From Cymbomonas tetramitiformis (Eukaryota; Chlorophyta; Pyramimonadophyceae; Pyramimonadales; Pyramimonadaceae), in NCBI GenBank assembly GCA_001247695.2, contig LGRX02035087.1:1-64000 (forward strand): a stretch of DNA of 64,000 nt. The letters are read 5' to 3'. The first letter of the stretch is position 1. Every line of letters starts with the position of its first letter. Shown here in pieces: positions 1 through 10,812 of this stretch. A model generated the notes under the pieces. It did no database searches, had not been told where the DNA came from, and was given only the letters and a program-made list of their open reading frames with translations. Both the position numbers and the translations under genes were made by a program.

Positions 1-455
1 CACTTTGGAGACCTCCGGAGATCTCGGAGGCTCTGCGACTCTGCGGCAACACTGCTTCAATCTGCAACCCCCTCCTCCTCTCTCTCCCCCCCCGCCCCTG
101 GTTTAGGGTTTCGCGAATTAGGGTTTCGAATTGGGGTTTCCTTGACAAGCACACCTACTGCCGTATTTAGGGTTTTAGGTTTAGGGTTTAAGGGTTTACC
201 CGTGGTGAAATGGCTTGAGCTAAACAGAACTACAGCTGTGGGTTTAGGGTTTAGAGTTTAACCCACTATAAACCCTAAACTTTAGAGTTTCACCCATTAA
301 ACCCTAAACCCTAAACCCAGAGTTCCTGAAATGTATGAGCTGTGAGTTTAAGAATTAGGGTTTAGGCGACATAAACCCTAAACCATATTCCCTAAACCCT
401 AAACCCTAAACCCACGGCTCATACATTTCAGCTCAAGCCATTTCACCACGGGTCC
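1..455. repeat. Degenerate telomere-like TTTAGGG/CCCTAAA tract with foldback
   Basis: Many TTTAGGG and GGGTTT units lie at about 100-260, then CCCTAAA units in the opposite sense at about 270-410. A 24-bp segment at 198-221 recurs as an exact reverse complement at 431-454, and a second inverted pair lies at about 327-345 and 412-430, so the tract can fold back on itself. TTTAGGG is the plant-type telomere unit. The mixed orientation and the interruptions show it is not a simple chromosome end; it is an interstitial or subtelomeric relic. Confidence 0.8.
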
Positions 456-1429
456 CTCTGCTCCCTCAAGACCTATAGAAGGTCCCTCGGGACCTGTCGT
501 AGGTCCCTACGTGCCAGGCTCTCGCCGCGCGCCTCGTGTGGTTGTTATTATGGCTCGAATAGGCTTAAACCGTATTTTCATCTGAATTTGTCTGAATTTG
601 TCTGAATTACGTTACGATCTGAATTCCGATCTGAATTCTGAATTCCGATTCTGAATCTGAATTGCCAACCTTGGTACAAAGTGGTCCAAAATTAGCCCCG
701 CTCCATATATTTAGGCAACGTAGCAACAACTCGCCATAACGATGCGCATCGACGTGATCCATAGAGGCAATCAGATGCGACAGATGGTATTTGATGATAT
801 GATCATGGAGTTTGGTGACTAAGCCCGAAAACCCTGTACCGTGAACCCTAAATCTGGACGTTGCAACGCGCTACAGCTGTGTCGCAGTTAGAGCTTGCAA
901 CCATTACAATGGAGGGGAGGCGGGGTGATTAAAGTTTTGCAGCTCGGCAAAATCCCGTGTTCCCTATTGACTCCCCACCTTAGCAATGTTCGCCCCGCCC
1001 CCTCGAAATCATATGGTGTGCTATCTCCGGCGCGCTCCGACTACAGGCTTTCACTGAACTTATGGCGGTGATGACAATATTAAGCAGGGGATTGAGTGAT
1101 GCTCGAAAGAACACCGTGACGGGTTCGCACAACAGTCGCATGCCACCTGCCACGCATCCGATATAGCATATTTGGTTACTCTGCGTGTGTCTGCTGTCAA
1201 GTTATTATCTCATATGTTACGTATTGATCTCGTATGTAGTGTGAATGTGAACGACGCTGAACGCCGCACTATACGATGTGCGGAAACTACCATCAATTTA
1301 CAATGATGTATAATCCTCAACATATCTGAGTCATGGAAGCTGTCAGAGTTGATATTCAACCTTTCAGACTATGCGGTTGCTATTGAACTGTAGCAACGCG
1401 CGACAATATTTGGTGGGGTATGAGTGCAG
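456..1429. other. No gene recognised; short GAATT-rich simple repeat
   Basis: No convincing ORF or RNA gene was seen. Positions 585-665 hold a degenerate simple repeat of TCTGAATT words. The rest appears unique. Confidence 0.5.
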
Positions 1430-1890
1430 TCTCTGGTGTCCAGAAGTATCTGCTTGAGCGCAATGCTCCTCATATACCAATGCCCTCACGCTTCATAAGC
1501 GTTACCACCATCGGGTTGTGAACCCGAGGGCATTGGGTGAACTAACATTATCGGCTGGTCGAATTAGCCTGTTGATACCCGCATGGTGTCCAGTTCATGC
1601 TTGAAGCGAAGACGCGTCCTCTCAGAACAGTTTGTTGTTCAAGAACTTGTCTTACTTCGCCATCGAGATGCCGTACCTGGCCTCTCGATGACAGATGTCA
1701 CTCATGGTGAGTGGATGACAGATATTATGACTGTACATGTCATAGTCGACCGTACTGACAATACTCGACGACTGTATGTCATTATAACATATGACATGAC
1801 ATGACATGACATGACATGATATGACATGGTATGACATGTATGACACGTATGCCATGTATGACACATATGTCATCGGTCATATCCCTGACA
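1430..1890 (-). mobile_element. Diverged LTR fragment of the A/B chromovirus family
   Basis: Read on the minus strand, the segment begins TGTCAGGG at 1890, runs through the same short TGTCATAC/ACATG arrays as the LTRs at 10813 and 12146, and contains the same GGGTTCACAACCC block (about 1510-1530). The distal end is too diverged to place. No matching second LTR or TSD was found, so it is a solo or truncated LTR. Confidence 0.7.
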
Positions 1891-2109
1891 GAAGCGGTCA
1901 TGTGTTGGTAGACATACTTTTGTCTTTTATTACTGTTGACCTTCTCGATCTTTGGCTTTAAAATCACGATACTTATTTCGCGCAAGCATCCTAAACCCTA
2001 CACCCTAATCGGTGATCTGTAATCGGTACGAGAACTCTACGGCATCATGACCCCTCATAATCAGCATTTTTCTTCAGACCGGTTCTTCTGAACTTGTTCT
2101 GAGTACTCC

Positions 2110-2240
2110 GCATTTCACACACACTGAACGGCATGAGATCGGCCAACAAAAGCCAGCCCATCATCATCCCAGTGGATGTGAAAAGCAAATCAAGAGCAGG
2201 GCGGGGCCGTGACAAGATACCACAAACGTACACACATATT
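2110..2240 (-). repeat. Left arm of a 115-130 bp inverted repeat pair
   Basis: On the minus strand this segment matches 6350-6470 on the plus strand with only a few differences. Both arms can be read as a similar peptide containing GWLLLADLMPF, but neither lies in a long ORF, so coding is not established. Confidence 0.7.
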
Positions 2241-2249
2241 ATACGACAT

Positions 2250-2276
2250 TTCACACACACACACACACACACACAT
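2250..2276. repeat. CA microsatellite
   Basis: An uninterrupted run of CA dinucleotides, followed by TATTATTATT. Confidence 0.9.
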
Positions 2277-2289
2277 ATTATTATTCCCT

Positions 2290-3321
2290 CCATTATGTCG
2301 TAACGTACCAGTTGTTGTGTGACAGAAGCATAGTCTCACTTCGGTATCTGGTCTGGCGAGGATGCGCAGTCCTCACCGGGATTTTGAAACTGAGAGTTGT
2401 TGCACCTGGAGGCCGTCAAGTGGTATTTCGAGGGTGTTCGTAATGCCTGCGGTTGGTTGCGTCGCATTCGTTGTGTGCTTCACACTTGCTGGGGACATGC
2501 GTGGTGGCTGAAGGGTGCGACCACCCAGACCAAACACATCTGCGGACCTCCTTGTACTGTACTTCTCTGCATGTGAGTACGTGCTATACAACGAATGGCT
2601 GCTTCCAATCATCTGACAGGTTTGCTGCCACAGGGGAGTAACCATAGCAGATCTGATAGTTGTATGTCTTATTTGCGGGAGTCTACAGCTGTGCATGAAG
2701 TGCAATAACTCGAACTTGTCATGTCATCAGATAATCTAAAGAAGTATTTTCATTGTGCCATTAATAACTAATACGAATATTGCCAGGCACATCTTATAAA
2801 ACACATGCATGAAATATATTATATCCAAATCCAAATATCTTTTCAGGCCTGAAAACGTTTGCGGTGGGATTGAATTTTGCAGAAAACAGTTACATCTGCG
2901 GATCTGGGGAAGGGGGCGCCGGAAGAAGGGGGGGGCTCATGCCATCGATGGCTTTGATGTACCGAGAGCATTGGGCTCCGTGTTCTTCAGAAGAGCCAAA
3001 TACAGTGTGGTATTTCAGTGAGAGTGAAACAGAGGAGCCACAGCGAACATCAGTACATACCAGTTTACCTAGCCCCCGACGCAAATAAACCTTTTACTTC
3101 ATTTGTATCAAGCTTTAAGCCTTCACTATCACTCACGACGCACAGTGATGTGATGCGTGCGATGAGCAGTGATGTCAAGCACGGACCCTCTGGAAGACTA
3201 AATGAAACCGTTGTATCCGCAGTGCTTATATTAACAGTAACCAACAAGTCGTAGTGCTTGCTGCTTTTCAAGGTTTTATGATCTCTCATTCCCGTCAATA
3301 GTTACCCTTAAACACTCCATG
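2290..3321. other. No gene recognised
   Basis: Only short overlapping ORFs without recognisable features are present. A G-rich stretch lies at about 2906-2935. Confidence 0.4.
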
Positions 3322-3651
3322 CTACACACCGCCGGTATGCTCCGTGGTGCTCACTTGCTCATCCCCCATATTGATGGCAACGTACAGGGCGTCGTTATGG
3401 GCCTTTTCAAGTGTCGGTTGTGAAATTGCCCCATAGGATGCAGCGCCATAGTTCGGAATGTTCTTTCGGAACCAAATTTCCTGTTCAGCCAACCGGCATT
3501 GTGCCTCTCGCTCAGCTGCCGCAGCTGCCGAAGCTTCCTCTCCAACCTTAGCTAAACGCTCCTCCTCCTCCAGGCGCTCAAGGGTTTTTCGAAGCGAGGC
3601 TAGTTGCTTGTTGTCAAGTGGTTCCGTCTCCCGTGATACTGCGCAACCCAT
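3322..3651 (-). CDS. Small acylated coiled-coil protein, hypothetical
   Basis: A 109-residue ORF with an ATG start. It begins MGCAVS: Gly2 is a candidate N-myristoylation site and Cys3 a candidate palmitoylation site, the classical dual-acylation signal for membrane attachment. Residues 15-60 are rich in Glu, Lys, Leu, Ala and Arg with heptad-like spacing, suggesting a coiled coil, followed by a poly-Ala stretch. The C-terminal part is polar. No family is recognised. The compact start motif and composition favour a real gene or first exon over a chance ORF; introns cannot be excluded. Confidence 0.5.
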   Translation of the reverse strand: MGCAVSRETEPLDNKQLASLRKTLERLEEEERLAKVGEEASAAAAAEREAQCRLAEQEIWFRKNIPNYGAASYGAISQPTLEKAHNDALYVAINMGDEQVSTTEHTGGV

Positions 3652-4915
3652 AGAGTTTCAACAGTCTGTCTGCGTGGACTTCTTGGGCCTTGTGAGGACG
3701 TCCACACGCCACTACATCCTTAGCCCCAAAAGCGAGCTAAACGGGACACGCTTCGGTCGTACACGAGGAAAAACCTGCAAAAAACGCAACCGAAAAACTA
3801 GCAAACTAAAAAAGACTTATTTCCCACAGAAGACCTTCTAATCTCGAATACCATTCGTTCCGTCTACAGGTCACACAAGTTTTTACTCTAACGAGTCGAA
3901 AGCGGGCAACGCTTGGAATAGTTATTCTCAATACCCGGGACTGCTACCTTGGCTACCTTCTGGCACCAAGAAACAAGTCAAACAAAGAACTTGAGTCGAC
4001 AGCACACTGTAAACGTCCTGGACGTTTCCGAAGCCGTGATTTTCACCCGAGACTGCGAAAGGCAAGAGTGGTGCGACGCCTGATAACATAAATAACAACG
4101 AAAGAAAACAGAATTCGAGTCAGGAGAAAAATTTGAACTTCCACCGCCATCGTTTTCAACGAGGACTGCATTTCGGACTAGCTCCATCTTCATTTAAAGA
4201 CGAAGAGCAATCAACTCTGCACACGTATTTTGGGAATATAAGTAAACGTTCATCCTCACCTATCTCAAGAAATAGCGAAACTCTAAAATGTCATGACGCT
4301 AGTTTTATATATATATATATCAATAGCCTACTGTTCAACTGGAGACTGGCATGGCACTTCAGCAGTCGAATGCTTGCTCCCGAGCCCTGTCGCTGTGCCT
4401 GTGACGCTAGTTATGTCTATCGTATGTAGTCTATGACTACAGGGGTTGAATACAGGGAGAAAAACAAAAAGCAAAAAGAAAAAGTGAAAAGAAAGAATGC
4501 GAAGCCGAACGGCGAACGCATCCTCCAACCTCCATCGCATGCTCCATCCGTCCATCCCATCGCATGCTCATGATGATGCGATTTTACAAGGGGTGGATTT
4601 TGAACGCGTGGGCGCGCCATATTGGACACGTAACTGTGACCTTTTTCGGAGCCCTTTTACCCCTAATAAAACATGCACCTACACATCAGCACTTGAACGA
4701 TGAACGTTAGAAGAGCTCTTCAGTCCAGTCGAATGACGTGCTCGCGTCTGTTTTGTGTAACGCTTCCGATATTGTTTTTCAGATCTTTGAGCGGTAGAGC
4801 TGTGTTATAATCTGTTTGAGGAGCGCAGAGGTCATTTTACTGGGCTCTCCATAATCCAAACTTGCGATCGTGTCCTCTTCTACTTGCTCTGCAGCCACCT
4901 TTTTCAATTTATGCC
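3652..4915. other. Intergenic; no gene recognised
   Basis: Holds the upstream regions of the two divergent candidate genes at 3651 and 4916. An AT dinucleotide run lies at 4308-4322 and an A-rich stretch at 4458-4496. No supported ORF. Confidence 0.4.
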
Positions 4916-5365
4916 ATGTTCGAGTCAAAATATAAAGCTTTGCGTTCTAATTTTGCAGTGGTGTGTGTTGGGGCTTTCGCGTGCGTCGCTTCCTTTTTAG
5001 CGGGACGAGCTTCAAACTCAACGAGCTACCCGATATCACACGAACCTTCATGGTTACTCGAAATACAGCTGAAGTTCAAGACACAAAGTGACTTAGACTG
5101 TTTTACAGCGTTATGGAAAACTCAAGAAGCTTGGGTTTCGAAAAATGAACGCAGTTGGCTATATCAGTACAAAATGTTTTTGAGTGACAAGGATCCGTAC
5201 ACTATTCTACTTTTAGAGCGCTACACCTCGAAGGAAGCATACCTTGAATACCATGTTGGAAATTTCGCGCACAAACGGATTCATAAAGATTGGAAAGCAT
5301 CGGGCTGCCAGCCTGACGTCATTAACGGCCATAGCTACTATGAAACTTCGATAGGATGGTTGTAG
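4916..5365 (+). CDS. Membrane-anchored ABM-fold (dimeric alpha/beta barrel) protein
   Basis: A 149-residue ORF starting at ATG 4916; a longer reading from TTG 4862 is unlikely in a eukaryote. Residues about 13-32 form a hydrophobic segment rich in Val, Ala, Cys and Phe followed by Arg, a likely signal anchor. Residues about 45-130 have the strand-helix-strand pattern of the antibiotic biosynthesis monooxygenase (ABM) family: an opening LLEIQLKF strand, a central helix with a Trp, then the ILLLERYTSKEAYLEYH motif typical of the family's third strand and second helix. ABM proteins are small oxygenases or stress proteins; the substrate cannot be inferred. It is a plausible single-exon host gene, unlike the transposon material around it. 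Confidence 0.65.
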   Translation: MFESKYKALRSNFAVVCVGAFACVASFLAGRASNSTSYPISHEPSWLLEIQLKFKTQSDLDCFTALWKTQEAWVSKNERSWLYQYKMFLSDKDPYTILLLERYTSKEAYLEYHVGNFAHKRIHKDWKASGCQPDVINGHSYYETSIGWL

Positions 5366-6349
5366 AACGATGAAATGTGTGTTATGGCCGTTGTGGCCAC
5401 ACAGATCAATAGTCGCTCTGACAGGTCAAAGAGATCAAGTCAACGACAGCCTTTACCAGAAGGCGCAATACCGTACCTATTGACACACGGCAGTCCCATA
5501 ATCACTTTCGATCTGTCCAGACTGAGGTAAACCATCACTGACTCCCAGAAAAAAATACACGGAGTTCGCTTTCAAACTATGTGTAACACCTAGCGTAGAT
5601 ATGAGCGTGTTTTCTTTCAAGAATGGTACGGCTCGTCAACCTTTCAAGTTCCACGCGATCTCGCATCTTCAGCGGTACTCGCGTTTTCAAGCTTGCAAGA
5701 GACGTTGACTTTAGGATGCCTATTGAGCGTCAAGGCAGTGCTCGGATCTTTTTGCTTGCCCGACACACGGATACCTTCACTTTTTGGACTAGCAAGATGT
5801 GTTACGCCTAGCTCACGCTACACCCAGAAAACGAACCTGCCTTTATGAATATTTGCCTACCTCTCTTGACTCTTGAAGCATGCATTTCAGTTTGTGCTCG
5901 AAGTATCCAGTCTTGCGCTCTACGCCTGATGCACGGCAACGTTCCCAAAATGGCGTCCGGAAACGTGGCAGTAGTCAACTTCCACAACAGTCACTTTCTC
6001 TTTGCGCACTTTGTCTCGTAAGCCTGATAAGTTACTGAGCCAAGCCTTAACGTCTACGCTCTCCCTTCAATGAACGTGATATGATCAGGTGGGACCGTAT
6101 CTTCGAACACACCCAATTGTGCTTTGACTCTGCAGCCATTGACAAGTGAGTGGCATCTGGTAGTTTTCAAGGGTATTGTGCAAAAGGCTTGTGTTGCACC
6201 GAATTGAGCTATGATGTTTGTTTTGGGTGACCAAAGGAGATAACGAAACATCGTTGGGCGATTAGAATATGCCTTTGGAGTCTGTATGTGTATTTTGGAC
6301 TGATCAGTCACATCGTATCATCTTTCCATGCTGCTTTGCATTTGGGTTG
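5366..6349. other. No gene recognised
   Basis: Several short ORFs with no recognisable domain or start context. Apparently unique intergenic DNA. Confidence 0.4.
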
Positions 6350-6470
6350 GGAATATGTATGCGTTTGTAGTATCTTGTCACCGCCCCGCCCTGCTCTTGA
6401 TTTGCTTCTCACATCCACAGGGATGATGGTGGGCTGGCTTTTGTTGGCCGATCTCATGCCGTTCAGTGTA
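6350..6470 (+). repeat. Right arm of the 115-130 bp inverted repeat pair
   Basis: Near-identical reverse complement of 2110-2240. The match covers the CCGCCCCGCCCTGC block through to the CATGCCGTTCAGTGT block and stops on both sides, so this is a dispersed repeat pair about 4.1 kb apart. Confidence 0.7.
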
Positions 6471-6684
6471 TAGGATACCGTCGTCGGAATTCCCGATCGA
6501 TCTCGATTTCTTTCCGAAGCGATCATGTTCAGAAATGTTCAGAAGAGTTGCGCCAGTGCAAAACTCAACAGAGCCAAAGTTTCAGTGCGGAACTACAGCA
6601 TAAACCACGTGCTATACTTTGCTTAAATGCGACGTATGTATGCATTTTCACACATATATCGTACACATAAGTTCATAAATATAT

Positions 6685-6954
6685 CAAGGCATTGTATCCG
6701 TTGTGCAGATATTCTGATATATCGATATATCGGTAAATATTGGCATATAGGTCTCGATCGATATCCATTTTGCGCACATTTAATCGATATATCGGTATCG
6801 CTTCGCTTCGGAATTCAAAGTGTTATGTGTTGTATATGAGAAAGCGTATATACTTTTGAGATATCGATATGTATTGATATCGCCGATAATCGATTAGAAT
6901 TATTAAATATCGAAATCGATCGATAAGCAATTCTGCAACCGATACAATGCCTTG
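6685..6954. mobile_element. 270-bp hAT-type MITE, copy 1
   Basis: Starts CAAGGCATTGTATC and ends with the near-perfect reverse complement (terminal inverted repeat about 22 bp, roughly 19 matching). It is flanked by an exact 8-bp direct repeat AAATATAT at 6677-6684 and 6955-6962. The interior is packed with CGATATATCG and ATCGATCGAT words. An 8-bp target duplication and CARGG ends are hallmarks of the hAT superfamily. No ORF, so non-autonomous. Same length and family as the element at 49751-50020. Confidence 0.9.
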
Positions 6955-7083
6955 AAATATATATGCATTCATACGCTATGGACCTATGGTCTCAACCAAG
7001 TTTTACGCTCGCATGCTTAAGATTTGGTTGCGATTTGTAGCACTTCGAGCTTCGTTTTCGTCTTTTCGAGCTTCCTAATTTTT

Positions 7084-7343
7084 TACTGGAATATCCCGGT
7101 TCAAGATATCAGACAGTTAGTGAACCAATATAGATAAAACTCTCATAAGAAATAAACCCTAAGCTAGATAAACCCGGAACGGTCACGGAGTCGGAACGGT
7201 CTCGAGTCTAGCTACCTGTGACACTCGGGGTGTCACAGCACAGGCTTACGGATCAGTCACGGTCCAGTGTTGGCTACCTAGGAATTTGTCATAGGGGCCT
7301 GCACCGGGACTCCCGGTCAGGGCTGCCTAAACAGATTTCAGCA
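7084..7343 (-). repeat. 3' LTR of element F
   Basis: A 260-bp repeat matching 37010-37269 end to end. On the minus strand it begins TGCTGAAATC and is preceded by the purine-rich CTGGGGTGGTG, the expected polypurine tract for plus-strand DNA synthesis. Confidence 0.85.
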
Positions 7344-7954
7344 CACCACCCCAGCACTGTGGGTGGTGACTGACAGGTAAGTCAGAGAAGTTAAGATAAG
7401 TTAGGGCAGAAGCTAGGGTGACAAGTCCTAACTGCTAATCCAACTGTGCTATTCTGATACACAAATTGGAACCCTCTAGCCGGCACAAGAGCAGAGACAT
7501 ACAGGCACTCAGGTCTTGCTAAACTACTGAAAAGCACTGTGTCAGCAAGTCACCTTGAAGAATTCAAAGGTGGCAAAGCAGAAACATAAACCAAACAGAA
7601 GACCATTTTGAGGTCAAAGTACATCTCAGCACACCACCAGAGTGGTGTACTGCCAGAGCCAGAAGGAAAGCTACTCGGGGTCAAAGTTCAGAAGGGCACC
7701 GTCACCACAATGTCCACGGTAGTAGCTTGCAGCGCTGCTCTCCCGTGGGTCAGGCGGCCGGTGAACCACCGTCGCAGCACCCAGGGAGTGCAGTACTGCA
7801 TCCAGAGTGACGGGGTCCAACTCGGATATACCAGGGTAGATGCATAAATCCCCCCTGCACAACACCGGCTGCGGTGTAGCCCGACCCGATACCTGCACAG
7901 AGTCGATGTCATTGGCCGCCGTGTAAGCGGCAGCTCCCACTCCCATGATCGAGA
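7344..7954 (-). other. 3' untranslated part of element F
   Basis: Lies between the end of the gag reading frames and the 3' LTR. No pol-like frame is present. A similar short gag-to-LTR gap is found in element C. Confidence 0.6.
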
Positions 7955-9865
7955 TCAAACGAAAGAGAGAGACGAAGTAATGAAACCCCCACGGACCCGC
8001 ATGCGCGGGGAAGCCCCATGGTGGCTTGCCACAACCGTAGGTGCGGGATGCACCACCAGACTGAGGCACGTGGGTCGCGGACGGTGCGACGCATGATTTG
8101 CCGAAATGGCCGGAGTCCGCGGCTTCACGATGAAGCTGCCGTCGGCGAGGTCCTCGTAGTCGTCCGTGTCGTAACCCGTGAGATCAACCTGCCCGACGGC
8201 GGCGTGGTTCGCGGTCTGGACGAACCCAGCGAACTCCCCGTCCGCCTCCGCTGTGGTGGTCACCCGCGCCGATTGCAGTGGCGCGGGTTTCACATCCTTT
8301 CCCTGCGAGACACGCATAGCAGGGGCCGGCACGGCGGAAGCCGATGCCGCCGCACCACCTGCCGGAACCTGCTCCTCCGGCGTGGTCCCCGCTGCGGCGG
8401 GTCCGCACACCATAGCCGAGGCCTGCTGCTTGATGCCGTCAGGAGGCGGGAAAGACGCGTGAGTGTAATGTACCTTTGGTTCCACCGACGCCTTGACCTC
8501 CGCCGCGAGGTCGTCCAGCCGCTGGAGGATGTCGTCACCGGGCGTAGCCGTCACCGGTGGCGCCGCGTCAACGGAGAAGCCGTAGGCCGACACGTCGATG
8601 CCCCCAACGACCCCCCCGCACAACACCGCTGGCGGACCGTACGCCGTCGCCGCACGGGCAAACGCCTCAGCCCCATCATCCGCTGCCTCCTAAAAAACAG
8701 CACACATGGCGAGTGCATGCACGCCCTCCGCATCCTCCTCGTCGATGGGGACGCAAAAAGCCGCGGCTGAGGTGGGGGGATGTTGGCGACCGCCAAGAGG
8801 GCAGTCGCGGTAGAAGTGGTACAACTCCTTACCGGTTTCTTGCAGCGGGTACAAAGCGGCTTCGCCCGCTGCTCGTCACGATCGTAGCCCACTGCCGGTG
8901 GGGATTGGACCCCCATGCGGAAGCCCCGCTGCGACTGCCCGCGCTGCTGCTGCTGCCGGCGCTGGCCGTGCTGCCGCTGCGGCGGGTCCTGCTGCCGCTG
9001 CACCACCGGCGTAGCCGCCTCGTACCTTTGGTGAACCAGCGCGGTCAGCTCGTTGATTTTGTCCATTAGCGCCTGGTGCTCGCTGCTGGTGAGCATGGCC
9101 GACGTGCCACCACCTGCGGGCTTAGCCAGCAAGGCCTTCCCGACGTCCGTCTGCGCCTGGGCCTGGTAAATCTCCACAACCAGAGAGCGCCGAGCACCGA
9201 GGGAAACCGCCGCGAGATCGGCTACCATGGGGTAACGCACCTTGACCGCGGCGTAGAACACCGGGTCAAGCCGGCTGTACAGGCTGAGCTTCCTGGTGGC
9301 CTCGGTGGGTGTCTAGTCGGCTGCCTTGTTATCCCGCACCAAACGTTGTTCCCGAGCCAAGATCGGCTGCGGGTCAACGTTTGCGGGATAACTCAGCGCG
9401 GCGTGCTCCTGCGGGAAGGGCTCCCTCAGCGCCACAGGTACGTTGCGCTTGACGATGTCCACCAGCGCTCGTCGCCCATCTCGGTCGGCAGACGCGTCCG
9501 TACCCGTAAGCCAGACGTGCGCGTTGCGGTGCGCTTCTCAATGATGAGGCCAAGCACGTCGTACAGCAACGCATTCACCTTGCCCACCACCAGAGCTTGG
9601 GGGTCGTCAAGGTCGAACGAGACGAGGTCCAGCCAAGCGGACTCGAACTCCGTACGCAGCTGAACCACCACATCGGAGAGGAGGCCCGCGTCAGTCGTAC
9701 CGCTGAAATAATGCTTCTTGTCGCCAAGGATATCATCGCGGATACCCTTGGCCCATGTCCGATGGAGCCGCCCCTTGTAGACCTCGTCCACAAGCTTGGA
9801 CTGCTCCTGCAGATACTTCCTCGTCGCAACGTCGGCGTCGGTGTTGGAAGCAGGGTCGGGGTTCG
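7955..9865 (-). pseudogene. gag: Gag of element F, main portion (frameshifted)
   Basis: Continues the gag frame begun at 36608. The part at 9865-9500 contains ILGDK, a FxGT motif and helical segments matching the same region of the element C gag. The frame shifts near 9500, an in-frame TAG lies at about 9313, and the frame resumes through a VFYAAVKVRYP segment, a Gln/Arg-rich stretch and a candidate zinc knuckle of pattern C-x2-C-x9-H-x3-C at about 8865-8810, then a stop and an Ala/Pro-rich tail in another frame. Gag would form the particle shell and bind element RNA. The several breaks make it a pseudogene unless assembly errors explain them. Confidence 0.7.
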
Positions 9866-9944
9866 TGTTAGGGTTGGAAATCGGTGCGGGGATTTTCACT
9901 GTACGAGCCGGGTCAAATCATATATATCGTCATGGGCGAAAGTG

Positions 9945-10017
9945 CTCCACGACGGGATTTGAACCCGTGACGTTCGCTTCTCTAGTGCGACGCTCTAACC
10001 AACTGAGCTACGCGGAG
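9945..10017 (-). tRNA. tRNA-like sequence inside LTR of X, copy 1
   Basis: A 73-nt cloverleaf: 7-bp acceptor stem (one G-U), D arm GCTC/GAGC with A-box-like TAGCTCAGTTGG, anticodon stem of 5 with one A-A mismatch and loop CTAGAGA, 5-nt variable loop, T arm ACGGG/CCCGT with loop TTCAAAT (B-box-like). Read by position the anticodon is AGA, which would be serine, but serine tRNAs have a long variable arm and this has a short one. It may be a real but unusual tRNA, or a tRNA-derived RNA polymerase III promoter captured by the LTR. No encoded CCA. Confidence 0.6.
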
Positions 10018-10158
10018 GATGATGATCCTTTCGCGCATTTCAGTGGTACTCGTACAGATCGGATATGTTACAGATCGATGATCGACTATGCGTGTGACAT
10101 CGACGACGACGTACCAACATCGCGACTGCGGGCGTCTGTCATCTTTCGATCCGTAACA

Positions 10159-10449
10159 TATCTCCCCTCTTTAAAGTGTCGTGACCTCACGACATTCGTG
10201 TCGAGTTACTTTTCAGAGGTCCGACCTCAGATGTGATGACGTGGCAGCCTGCGATGAAGCTGGGTAGCAGTTCTTGGGATGCAGCCCATCGCACCGAAGG
10301 TGCATCGCAGTTCTTGGGATGCAGCCCGAATCCACGTCATCAGCGCGGGTCACATCGTGCCCATGCATACGCAATCGTAGCGCAGGTCACATCGTGTGCC
10401 TTATGCCGTTACATCTGAGGCGGTTTCCGAACCGTCGCTTCGATACCAA
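10159..10449 (-). other. Internal segment of miniature element X
   Basis: Holds the candidate primer-binding site (10449-10437), two inverted GGGCTGCATCCC-type motifs (about 10270-10330) and the polypurine-like tract at 10174-10159. No coding capacity. Confidence 0.65.
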
Positions 10450-10528
10450 TGTTAGGGTTGGAAATCGGTGCGGGGATTTTCACTGTACGAGCCGGGTCGA
10501 ATCATATATATCGTCATGGGCGAAAGTG

Positions 10529-10601
10529 CTCCACGACGGGATTTGAACCCGTGACGTTCGCTTCTCTAGTGCGACGCTCTAACCAACTGAGCTACGCGGA
10601 G
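10529..10601 (-). tRNA. tRNA-like sequence inside LTR of X, copy 2
   Basis: Identical over 73 nt to the copy at 9945-10017 and at the same place in the second LTR. The identity may reflect only the recency of the LTR duplication. Confidence 0.6.
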
Positions 10602-10812
10602 GATGATGATCCTTTCGCGCATTTCAGTGGTACTCGTACAGATCGGATATGTTACAGATCGATGATCGACTATGCGTGTGACATCGACGACGACGTACCA
10701 ACATCGCGACTGCGGGCGTCTGTCATCTTTCGATCCGTAGCATATCTCCCCTCTTTAAAGTGTCTTGACCTCACGACATTCGTGTCGAGTTACTTTTCAG
10801 AGGTCGGACTTC

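Larger units (their letters stand above)
9866..10812 (-). mobile_element. Miniature LTR element X (LTR-internal-LTR plus partial unit)
   Basis: Two 293-bp direct repeats (9866-10158 and 10450-10742, about 2 differences) enclose a 291-bp internal segment. On the minus strand each repeat begins TGTTACGG or TGCTACGG and ends CCCTAACA, preceded by the polypurine-like AAAGAGGGGAGATA and followed at 10449 by TTGGTATCGAAGC, a good candidate primer-binding site. The internal part matches, in reverse orientation, 16505-17050 of element B. A further partial internal segment (10743-10812) is cut off by the LTR of element A. This is the architecture of a terminal-repeat retrotransposon in miniature. Each LTR contains a tRNA-like sequence. 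Confidence 0.8.

Noticed and set aside
8018..9663. Plus-strand Arg-rich frames of 170-250 residues
   Set aside because: Antisense of the GC-rich F gag. The minus strand has gag similarity to element C; the plus strand does not.
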